Positions 6,373 to 11,936 of a DNA stretch of 11,936 bases are shown piece by piece. How positions within the stretch are numbered: the first letter of the stretch is position 1; each line of letters begins with the position of its first letter. Under the pieces are notes generated by a model. That model saw only the letters and a list, made by a program, of their open reading frames with translations. It made no database searches and was not told the origin of the DNA. A program made the position numbers and the translations under genes. The stretch comes from Anaerolineales bacterium UBA2317 (GTDB lineage Bacteria > Chloroflexota > Anaerolineae > Anaerolineales > Villigracilaceae), in assembly GCA_002345215.1 (NCBI GenBank), contig DDVH01000016.1, positions 1-11,936 on the forward strand, in the 5' to 3' direction.

Positions 6373-6966
6373 ATGAGAACAGCAGAAATATCACGTCAAA
6401 CTAATGAGACACAAATTGAAATCAAGTTAGATTTGGATGGAACTGGAAAACACGAAATCGCAACTGGAGTTGGTTTCTTAGACCACATGCTTACTCACCT
6501 TGCTGTGCATGGACTCTTTTACCTGACTGTAAAGGCAAAAGGTGATTTACATATCGATTCACATCATACAGTAGAAGACGTTGCACTTGCTTTAGGTCAA
6601 GCCTTTGACAAAGCATTGGGTGACCGCAAAGGAATTATCCGCATAGGTGATTCATTTGCTCCAATGGATGAAACGTTGGCTCATGTCGCAATTGATTTAT
6701 CGGGTCGTCCTTATTCAGTCATTCAAGCCGAATGGCATTCGCCGTATATTGGAAATCTCCCAACCACTTTATTTCCTCACTTCTTTGAATCTTTTGCTGT
6801 GACTTCAAAATGTAATTTACATGCCCGTATTTTGTATGGGCGTGACGACCATCACCAAGCCGAGGCATTATTCAAAGCATGGGCACGCGCATTAGATATT
6901 GCGACTCAAATTGACCCACGCCGAGCAGGAGGCATTCCATCTACCAAAGGAACATTAACCAAATGA
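6373..6966 (+). CDS. hisB: Imidazoleglycerol-phosphate dehydratase, monofunctional
   Basis: This enzyme dehydrates imidazole glycerol phosphate to imidazole acetol phosphate using two manganese ions per active site. The 197-residue length is that of the monofunctional enzyme; the histidinol-phosphatase domain fused to HisB in E. coli is absent. Metal-binding motifs are GFLDHML at 34-40, DSHHTVED at 62-69, PHFFESF at 135-141 and DDHHQAEALFK at 158-168. GGAG at 6364-6367 lies 5 bases before the ATG. Its stop overlaps the hisH start by 4 bp. The missing phosphatase domain means another gene must supply histidinol-phosphatase; see the HAD gene at the operon end. Confidence 0.97.
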   Translation: MRTAEISRQTNETQIEIKLDLDGTGKHEIATGVGFLDHMLTHLAVHGLFYLTVKAKGDLHIDSHHTVEDVALALGQAFDKALGDRKGIIRIGDSFAPMDETLAHVAIDLSGRPYSVIQAEWHSPYIGNLPTTLFPHFFESFAVTSKCNLHARILYGRDDHHQAEALFKAWARALDIATQIDPRRAGGIPSTKGTLTK

Positions 6967-7577
6967 ACGATGTCATTTTGATTGATGCAGGCACTGGCAA
7001 TCTTCGTTCGGTGCAAAAGGCATTGGAAACGATTGGTGCGAATGTTTTAAGAACCGATGACCCACAAAAAGTTTTAAATGGAAAGAAAGTGATTATTCCT
7101 GGAGTGGGAGCATTTGGTGATTTTATGCTTGGCTTGCGTGAAAGAAAATTAGAAGAGTCTGTCAAAGAGATTGCACAAAAAAGAATTCCATTGCTTGGAA
7201 TTTGTGTTGGTATGCAAGCTTTGTTTGAAATTGGTGAAGAGATGGGCGAACACAAAGGTCTTGGAATATTATCTGGGAATGTAATTCCATTTCCGAAAAT
7301 GCCTGAGCTGAAGATTCCGCATACGGGGTGGAATCAGCTTGAAGTTAAGGATGAGGCGCGTTTATTTAATCAAATAGAAAATCAATCGTATGTCTATTTC
7401 AATCATTCGTATTATTGTCAGCCTAAAAATGAATCAGATGCGATTGCACAAGTGAATTATGGAATCAACTATGCATGTGCCGTTCAATATGAAAATATTT
7501 ATGGCGTGCAGTTTCATCCTGAAAAAAGTCAGAGTGTTGGTTTGAAAATTTTGAAAAACTTTTTGGAGTTGACATGA
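6963..7577 (+). CDS. hisH: Imidazole glycerol phosphate synthase, glutaminase subunit
   Basis: HisH is a class I glutamine amidotransferase that releases ammonia from glutamine and channels it to HisF. The protein has 204 residues. The nucleophile is Cys81 in GICVGMQALFE, and the triad is completed by His185 and Glu187 in GVQFHPEKS. IDAGTGNLRSV at 7-17 and PGVGAFGDFM at 46-55 (oxyanion-strand region) are also typical. It overlaps hisB by ATGA at the start and hisA by ATGA at the end, so translation of the three genes is probably coupled. Its partner HisF is two genes downstream. Confidence 0.96.
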   Translation: MNDVILIDAGTGNLRSVQKALETIGANVLRTDDPQKVLNGKKVIIPGVGAFGDFMLGLRERKLEESVKEIAQKRIPLLGICVGMQALFEIGEEMGEHKGLGILSGNVIPFPKMPELKIPHTGWNQLEVKDEARLFNQIENQSYVYFNHSYYCQPKNESDAIAQVNYGINYACAVQYENIYGVQFHPEKSQSVGLKILKNFLELT

Positions 7578-8305
7578 GTTTTACAATTTATCCCGCCATT
7601 GATTTGCGAAATGGAAAAGTTGTGCGATTGAAAGAAGGCGACCCAAATCGCATGACCTCTTATAGTGATGACCCTGCGCAAATTGCAACGCAATGGGTAA
7701 GCGCTGGCGCAACATGGTTGCACGTGGTCAATTTAGATGGCGCGTTTGGCGAAAGTGATTCAGCGAATCAAATTGCATTGAAATCAATTTTGAAACTTGG
7801 TGCGCGTGTGCAATTTGGCGGCGGACTTCGTTCAATGAATATGATTGAAAAAATTTTTGAAATGGGTGTGAGCCGCGCTGTGCTTGGAACGATTGCAATT
7901 GAAGAACCAAAGATTGTGGAAGATGCAATTAAAAAATTTGGCGCAGAAAAAATTGCGGTTGGAATTGATGCACGTGATGGATTTGTCAGTGTGCGTGGAT
8001 GGAAAGATGATAGCAAAATGTTAGCCACTGACCTCGCGCTTCAAATGCGGACGTTTGGGCTTGATACTGTTATCTTTACAGATATTCGCAGGGACGGTTT
8101 GTGCGGCGGATTAAATATCGAATCGACTCGTGAGTTAGCAACTATGAGTGGATTGAATGTGATTGCATCAGGTGGCGTGCATATATTGGATGATGTCATC
8201 GCAGCGCGTGATGCAAAATTATCAGGTGCAATTATCGGTCGTGCTTTGTATGAAGACACAATTGATTTGAAAGAAGCATTGGATGGAGTTTCAAATGTTG
8301 GCTAA
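7574..8305 (+). CDS. hisA: ProFAR isomerase
   Basis: This (beta-alpha)8-barrel enzyme carries out an Amadori rearrangement of ProFAR to PRFAR. The protein has 243 residues. The general acid/base aspartates are Asp10 in YPAIDLRNG and Asp132 in GIDARDG. FGGGLRS at 81-87 and IASGGVH at 197-203 plus IIGRALYE form the two phosphate-binding loops. FTDIRRDG at 168-175 contains a conserved Thr-Asp pair. The residues match HisA and not HisF, its paralogue two positions on. It overlaps hisH by 4 bp. Some actinobacteria use a dual HisA/TrpF enzyme (PriA); nothing here indicates that. Confidence 0.95.
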   Translation: MSFTIYPAIDLRNGKVVRLKEGDPNRMTSYSDDPAQIATQWVSAGATWLHVVNLDGAFGESDSANQIALKSILKLGARVQFGGGLRSMNMIEKIFEMGVSRAVLGTIAIEEPKIVEDAIKKFGAEKIAVGIDARDGFVSVRGWKDDSKMLATDLALQMRTFGLDTVIFTDIRRDGLCGGLNIESTRELATMSGLNVIASGGVHILDDVIAARDAKLSGAIIGRALYEDTIDLKEALDGVSNVG

Positions 8306-9053
8306 ACGAATCATTCCATGTTTAGATATCAAAGATGGACGCGTTGTGAAAGGTGTGAACTTTGTCAACTTGCGCGATGCAGGCGACCCTGTGGAACAAG
8401 CTCGTTTATACGATGAACAAGGGGCTGATGAATTGGTCTTTCTCGATATTTCTGCAACTAACGAAGCGCGCAAAACAACTTTAGATTTGGTAAGCCGTGT
8501 TGCAGAAACTGTCTTTATGCCACTAACCGTTGGGGGTGGTATTCGTGAAGTGGACGACATGCGGAATTTATTATTGGCTGGTGCAGATAAAGTAAGTGTC
8601 AATTCAGCGGCAATCAAAAGACCTGAACTATTATCAGAAGGTGCAACACGATTTGGCGCTCAATGTATTGTACTGGCAATTGATGTTCGTAAAAATAATT
8701 CAAGTTGGGAAGTTTTTGTAAACGGCGGACGTGTATCAACAGGTATCAATGCGATTGAATGGGCAGTTCGTGGTGTTGAATTAGGTGCAGGTGAAATTTT
8801 ATTAACCAGTATGGATGCAGATGGAACACTCGCAGGCTACAACATTGAATTAACTCGTACCATTGCAGAAGCCGTATCCGTACCTGTGATTGCTTCAGGT
8901 GGAGCTGGGAATATGAATCATTTTGCAGAAGTGCTCACCCAAGGCAAAGCGGATGCCGCACTTGCCGCATCTTTATTTCATGATGGCAAGTTGAAAATTC
9001 CAGAGTTGAAAAAAGAATTGTACAAGCAAAATATAGCAATTAGGCAAGGATGA
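8295..9053 (+). CDS. hisF: Imidazole glycerol phosphate synthase, cyclase subunit
   Basis: HisF uses ammonia from HisH to turn PRFAR into imidazole glycerol phosphate and AICAR; the latter returns to purine synthesis. The protein has 252 residues and a (beta-alpha)8 barrel. The catalytic aspartates fall exactly at the usual positions, Asp11 (PCLDIKDGRVVKG) and Asp130 (LAIDVRK). Phosphate loops are TVGGGIR at 78-84 and IASGGAGN at 199-206. The start at 8295 is chosen because GGAG (8285-8288) lies 6 bases upstream and MLAKRIIPCLD is the standard N-terminus. An in-frame ATG at 8283 would add four residues and lose the ribosome site. It overlaps hisA by 11 bp. Confidence 0.97.
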   Translation: MLAKRIIPCLDIKDGRVVKGVNFVNLRDAGDPVEQARLYDEQGADELVFLDISATNEARKTTLDLVSRVAETVFMPLTVGGGIREVDDMRNLLLAGADKVSVNSAAIKRPELLSEGATRFGAQCIVLAIDVRKNNSSWEVFVNGGRVSTGINAIEWAVRGVELGAGEILLTSMDADGTLAGYNIELTRTIAEAVSVPVIASGGAGNMNHFAEVLTQGKADAALAASLFHDGKLKIPELKKELYKQNIAIRQG

Positions 9054-9056
9054 ATA

Positions 9057-9371
9057 ATGAAAGCTGAAATTAATTTTGACTTAAATGGATTAATCCCTGC
9101 CATTGTGCAAGATGTAAACACAAATCAAGTCTTGATGATGGCATACATGAATCAAGAATCTTTACAACTCACACTTGAAAAAAGAGAAACAGTTTTTTGG
9201 TCAAGAAACCGTAATGAAATCTGGCATAAAGGCGAAACATCGGGCAACATTCAAAAAGTAATCGAAATCAAAATAGATTGTGATGCCGATACACTCTTAA
9301 TTCTTGTTCAATCTGCTGGACCTGCTTGTCACACGGGTGAAGTAAGTTGTTTTTATCGAAACATTCTGTAG
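9057..9371 (+). CDS. hisI: Phosphoribosyl-AMP cyclohydrolase
   Basis: This enzyme opens the adenine ring of PR-AMP, the third step of the pathway. The stand-alone protein has 104 residues; in E. coli it is fused to HisE. The magnesium motif DCDAD is at 74-78 (Asp74, 76, 78), and the zinc cysteines are Cys75, Cys91 and Cys98 in CHTGEVSCFYR. VLMMAYMNQESL at 25-36 and FWSRNRNEIWHKGE at 47-60 are family-typical. AAGGA at 9046-9050 lies 6 bases before the ATG, which starts 3 bases after the hisF stop. The TAG stop (9369-9371) lies within the left arm of a palindromic element, so the original C-terminus may have been slightly different. Confidence 0.96.
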   Translation: MKAEINFDLNGLIPAIVQDVNTNQVLMMAYMNQESLQLTLEKRETVFWSRNRNEIWHKGETSGNIQKVIEIKIDCDADTLLILVQSAGPACHTGEVSCFYRNIL

Positions 9372-9429
9372 GGGCGACCCTTCCATGTTAAGCAAAGTAT
9401 CTAATATTCACATGACGGGTCGCCCTTAC
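9368..9429 (+). repeat. Palindromic (MITE/REP-like) element, hisI-hisE
   Basis: The left arm begins GTAGGGGCGACCC (9368-9380) and the right arm ends GGGTCGCCCTTAC (9417-9429). They form 13 consecutive pairs counting one G-T. The stem continues inward, with one mismatch and one bulge, to CATGT (9384-9388) and ACATG (9410-9414), with a 21-base AT-rich loop between. No T-run follows, so it is not a terminator. It covers the hisI stop codon and most of the 71-bp gap, and leaves the hisE ribosome site (GGAG, 9434-9437) intact. GC-rich palindromes of this look are common small dispersed repeats; copy number cannot be judged from this window. Confidence 0.75.
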
Positions 9430-9442
9430 CATTGGAGAAAAA

Positions 9443-9718
9443 ATGAACATTCAAACTTTATTCGAAATCATCGAAGACCGAAAAAATAATCCAAACGAAA
9501 AATCATATACAACGAGTCTCTTCAATGAAGGCTTGCCAAAGATTGCACAAAAAGTTGGTGAAGAAGGCACCGAAGTCGTTGTTGCCGCACTCGCCCAAGA
9601 CGACTCACGCCTTATCGAAGAAATCGCAGACCTCACCTTTCATACACTTGTATTGTTATCAGCGCGCGGTTTAACTCCCAAACACATCATCAACGAATTA
9701 GAAAAACGCCACAAATGA
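9443..9718 (+). CDS. hisE: Phosphoribosyl-ATP pyrophosphohydrolase
   Basis: This enzyme hydrolyses PR-ATP to PR-AMP and diphosphate, the second step of the pathway. The 91-residue all-alpha protein belongs to the MazG-like NTP pyrophosphohydrolase group. The metal motif EEGTE at 40-44 (EExxE) sits in KVGEEGTEVVVAA, and the second acidic pair is Glu60 and Asp63 in EEIADLTFHTLVLL. The start has GGAG 5 bases upstream. The gene is separate from hisI, and a palindromic element lies between them; in many bacteria the two are fused as hisIE. Its stop overlaps the HAD gene start by 4 bp (ATGA). Confidence 0.95.
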   Translation: MNIQTLFEIIEDRKNNPNEKSYTTSLFNEGLPKIAQKVGEEGTEVVVAALAQDDSRLIEEIADLTFHTLVLLSARGLTPKHIINELEKRHK

Positions 9719-10821
9719 CGAAAATTATTTTGCTTGATATTGATGGCGTGCTCGTTCAACCATTTGGGTATCGTGTCGCATTGCGTGCCACCGTCAAACA
9801 TTTTCTTGGTTCACATATTGAAGTGGATGAAGATGTATTAACCGATTTAGAAAAACGCGGAATCTCCAGTGAATGGGATATGACACCTTTAATCATCGCC
9901 TCTTACTGGAATTCAATCTTGATTCAGCATCCGCAACATTCTCTTTCATTTGAAGTTTCTCAAGCCGCAGTTCAACTTCAAGAAATAAAATCAACTTCAC
10001 CGATACAAATTGTTATTCCAGAATTTAAATTAATAGTGGGGCAATATCCATCAGAATCCGCATTTCATGAAAATTGTTTTTCAACGATTCCACTTGAATT
10101 GAGAAAAAAATTATTATTGCACACACGCAACATAGATTTTTCTCACACGATGAGAATCTTTCAGCATTTCACATTGGGTAGTGAAAATTTCAAAAAGACT
10201 TATAACCTACCTGCCGAGTTTGAAACCGATTCATTTTTATTGAAAGATGATGTATCCAATATCAATGATGAAATTCGAGAAAAACTTTTGCAACATCATA
10301 TTGCTGGATTTACAGCGCGCCCATCCAAAATCCCTGTTCAAGTTGCAGAAGCAATTATCGGCTACGCTCCAGAAGCGGAACTTGCACTTGAGTTGGTCAA
10401 TCTCGATATTCCGTTAATCGCTTTTGGAAAATTAGAATATATTGCATCCAAATATGGACTCGACTCAGCGATATTAATCAAACCCTCACCCTTTCAAGCA
10501 TTGGCTGGAGTTTTGGCGGCATGGACAAAAGATGAATGGCTAGCGTTGCAATCTGCGTATCATTGGTTTGAAAAAAATGAATTAAGTGAAACTTTCAAGC
10601 AATTACCAAAAGAATTTGAGCTAATTGTCGTGGAAGATACGATGGGTGGAATTCGTTCTGTGCAAAGTGCTGGTGAAATTTTGCAACAAGCAGGTTTTGA
10701 TGTTCACATCAAAACGATTGGTTTAACTTCGGACAGTCAAGCCAAAGCATCGGCATTTAAAAAAGCGGGAATTGAATGTTTTGATACTTGGGAAGAAATT
10801 ATTACAAACCTAGAAATTTAA
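9715..10821 (+). CDS. HAD-superfamily hydrolase; candidate histidinol-phosphate phosphatase
   Basis: This 368-residue protein carries all four HAD motifs. Motif I is LLDIDGVL (Asp8 nucleophile, Asp10). Motif II is the Thr200 in GFTARPS. Motif III is Lys256 in LIKPSPF. Motif IV is Glu307-Asp308 in VVEDTMGGIRSVQSAG. Between motifs I and II lie about 185 residues, a large insertion that must include the cap domain and would set substrate choice; I do not recognise this cap. No signal peptide is seen, so it should be cytoplasmic. It overlaps hisE by 4 bp, so it is the last gene of the his operon. The operon otherwise lacks histidinol-phosphatase, and HisB here is monofunctional. Context therefore suggests that role, but the HAD family is broad, a PHP-type or IMP-type phosphatase may be encoded elsewhere, and another phosphatase function is possible. 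Confidence 0.8.
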   Translation: MTKIILLDIDGVLVQPFGYRVALRATVKHFLGSHIEVDEDVLTDLEKRGISSEWDMTPLIIASYWNSILIQHPQHSLSFEVSQAAVQLQEIKSTSPIQIVIPEFKLIVGQYPSESAFHENCFSTIPLELRKKLLLHTRNIDFSHTMRIFQHFTLGSENFKKTYNLPAEFETDSFLLKDDVSNINDEIREKLLQHHIAGFTARPSKIPVQVAEAIIGYAPEAELALELVNLDIPLIAFGKLEYIASKYGLDSAILIKPSPFQALAGVLAAWTKDEWLALQSAYHWFEKNELSETFKQLPKEFELIVVEDTMGGIRSVQSAGEILQQAGFDVHIKTIGLTSDSQAKASAFKKAGIECFDTWEEIITNLEI

Positions 10822-10883
10822 TGTATTGTAAGTTCTTTCGAAAGCTATATGCTTTCCACACCATCCGAAAGTCATGGTATAGA

Positions 10884-10911
10884 TTGAAATTGTGGGAATG
10901 AGTGCTAAAAT
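10884..10911 (+). promoter_or_regulatory. Candidate promoter for the ketoacyl synthase gene
   Basis: TTGAAA (10884-10889) and TAAAAT (10906-10911) are 16 bp apart, each matching consensus at 5 of 6 positions. A transcript would start near 10918 and have a leader of about 60 bases before the ketoacyl synthase ATG at 10979. The region is AT-rich, so a chance match is possible. Confidence 0.4.
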
Positions 10912-10978
10912 CTTAATTGTATTCAAAATATTTTATACCGATTCATCCAAAGTAGTCTCAATTAATTGGAGCGTAGAA

Positions 10979-11936
10979 ATGGAACGTGTAGTAGTAACTG
11001 GAATGGGTGTAGCAAGTCCATTAGGTTGCAATATAATCGAATTCTGGGAGGGATTATTAGAAGGTCGCTCGGAAGTGCGGTCATTGGAAGACACTATTTT
11101 TTCTGGGCTTACTACAAACATTGGGGCATTGGTTTGGGACTATAACGAAGCTAAATATTTTGAGAGCAAAGAATCCCGACGCATGAGTCGTTCATCACAA
11201 TTAGGATTGGTGGCAGCACAAGAAGCAATATCACAAGCAAAGTTGGATAATGAATCTATAAATCGCCAAAATTTGGGTGTCATGGTTGGCAGTTCGATTG
11301 GTGGATATACCGCCGCAGAATTTTTCATCACTAACTTTAATAAAGGGTTGCGCACAAGTCCGTTTACAATCCCAGTTTCAATGAATATCGGACCAGGCTC
11401 CAACATCTCTATAAAATATGGATTCCAAGGACCGCTTGTCAATGTAGATGCCGCATGTGCCACAGCCGCACATTCTATTGGAAATGCATTCAACATGATA
11501 CGCAACGGAAGTATACAAGCCGCTATCACTGGAGCCGCTGATTGTCCTTTTTCTCCAACTGTAGTATCTGCATGGTCAGCGATGCATGCTGTTTCGACTC
11601 ATGAAGATTCCCCAGCAGAAGCCTGTAGACCTTTTAGCAAAGACCGTGATGGATTGGTATTAGGCGAAGGTGCAGGGATTTTGATTCTCGAATCCGAAAC
11701 TCACGCGTTGAATCGAGGAGTCCCTATTTTGGCAGAACTCAAAGGCCATGGCGCCAGTGCAGACAGTCATCATTTAACGCAACCCAATCAAGAAGGACCA
11801 GTCAAAGCTATGCAACGTGCATTGAAAGATGCGAATATGACTATTCATGATATTGATTACATCAATGCCCATGCAACGGGAACAGAATGGAACGATAAAA
11901 ATGAGACAAAAGCAATCAAAGAAGTTTTTGGTGAAC
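10979..11936 (+). CDS. FabF-like beta-ketoacyl-ACP synthase, N-terminal part (runs off window)
   Basis: This is a thiolase-fold condensing enzyme that joins an acyl chain to malonyl-ACP with loss of CO2. The window holds the first 319 codons of an expected 400-420. VVVTGMGVASPLG at 4-16 is the family N-terminus. The nucleophile is Cys160 in VDAACATAAHSIGNA, and the first catalytic His is His298 in NAHATGTEWND. PFSKDRDGLVLGEGAG at 218-233 is also conserved. The second catalytic His lies beyond the edge. The motif after the His reads GTxxND, whereas housekeeping FabF usually reads GTSTPxGD; this resembles some specialised condensing enzymes, so I do not assign fabF firmly. GGAG at 10968-10971 lies 7 bases before the ATG. 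The 157-bp gap and own promoter candidate suggest it is separate from the his operon. Confidence 0.9.
   Translation, partial: MERVVVTGMGVASPLGCNIIEFWEGLLEGRSEVRSLEDTIFSGLTTNIGALVWDYNEAKYFESKESRRMSRSSQLGLVAAQEAISQAKLDNESINRQNLGVMVGSSIGGYTAAEFFITNFNKGLRTSPFTIPVSMNIGPGSNISIKYGFQGPLVNVDAACATAAHSIGNAFNMIRNGSIQAAITGAADCPFSPTVVSAWSAMHAVSTHEDSPAEACRPFSKDRDGLVLGEGAGILILESETHALNRGVPILAELKGHGASADSHHLTQPNQEGPVKAMQRALKDANMTIHDIDYINAHATGTEWNDKNETKAIKEVFGE

Noticed and set aside
9368..9429. hisI-hisE palindrome as a transcription terminator
   Set aside because: The stem is strong but is followed by CATTGGAGAAAA and not by a T-run. hisE and the HAD gene downstream have no obvious promoter of their own.
10835..10856. 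Small hairpins after the HAD gene (CTTTCGAAAG palindrome; GAAAGC with GCTTTC) as an operon terminator
   Set aside because: Stems are only 5-6 bp, AT-rich, and no T-run follows, so no rho-independent terminator can be supported in 10822-10978.
11140..11529. 129-codon open frame on the - strand inside the ketoacyl synthase gene, and similar antisense frames across the his genes
   Set aside because: They lie opposite strongly conserved coding frames, show no recognisable motifs and have no ribosome sites. They are frame shadows.

Overview
The window is a moderately AT-rich bacterial segment built around one long histidine biosynthesis operon on the + strand (about 2640-10821), with a divergent - strand block to its left and an incomplete ketoacyl synthase gene to its right. 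The gene mix suggests a member of Chloroflexota, possibly Anaerolineae: a mevalonate-pathway decarboxylase replaces the dxr-type gene often found near rseP, the decarboxylase has a YWGN motif, rseP is followed directly by a HEAT-repeat gene, and the his operon is compact. This placement is an inference from gene content, not from a marker gene.

Left block (1-2606, - strand): in transcription order, mvaD (diphospho- or phosphomevalonate decarboxylase), rseP (M50 site-2 intramembrane protease) and the N-terminal 126 residues of a HEAT-repeat protein that leaves the window. The rseP stop codon and the HEAT start codon are directly adjacent.

Control region (2607-2856): mvaD and the his operon diverge from two promoters whose -35 hexamers overlap in one TTGCCAA. 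Both transcripts appear to start within a few bases of their first start codon and neither shows a Shine-Dalgarno. On the his side comes a 31-codon leader ORF with five His codons within six positions, then a 9-bp GC-rich hairpin with a run of six T (a rho-independent terminator), then hisG. An upstream segment (2731-2741) is complementary to the left arm plus loop of the terminator (2802-2812) at 10 of 11 positions. This has the architecture of a ribosome-mediated histidine attenuator and is the most notable structure in the window.

Operon (2857-10821): hisG, hisD, hisC, hisB, hisH, hisA, hisF, hisI, hisE and a HAD-superfamily hydrolase. Most junctions overlap by 4 or 11 bp or are 1-3 bp apart. 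The only real gaps are hisC-hisB (93 bp) and hisI-hisE (71 bp), and each is filled by a palindromic element; the second one supplies the hisI stop codon. Together the enzymes cover PRPP + ATP to histidine except histidinol-phosphate phosphatase. The terminal HAD gene overlaps hisE by 4 bp, has all four HAD catalytic motifs and is an attractive but unproven candidate for that step.

Right end (10822-11936): a 157-bp gap with a plausible promoter, then the first 319 codons of a FabF-like beta-ketoacyl-ACP synthase whose catalytic Cys and first His are visible.
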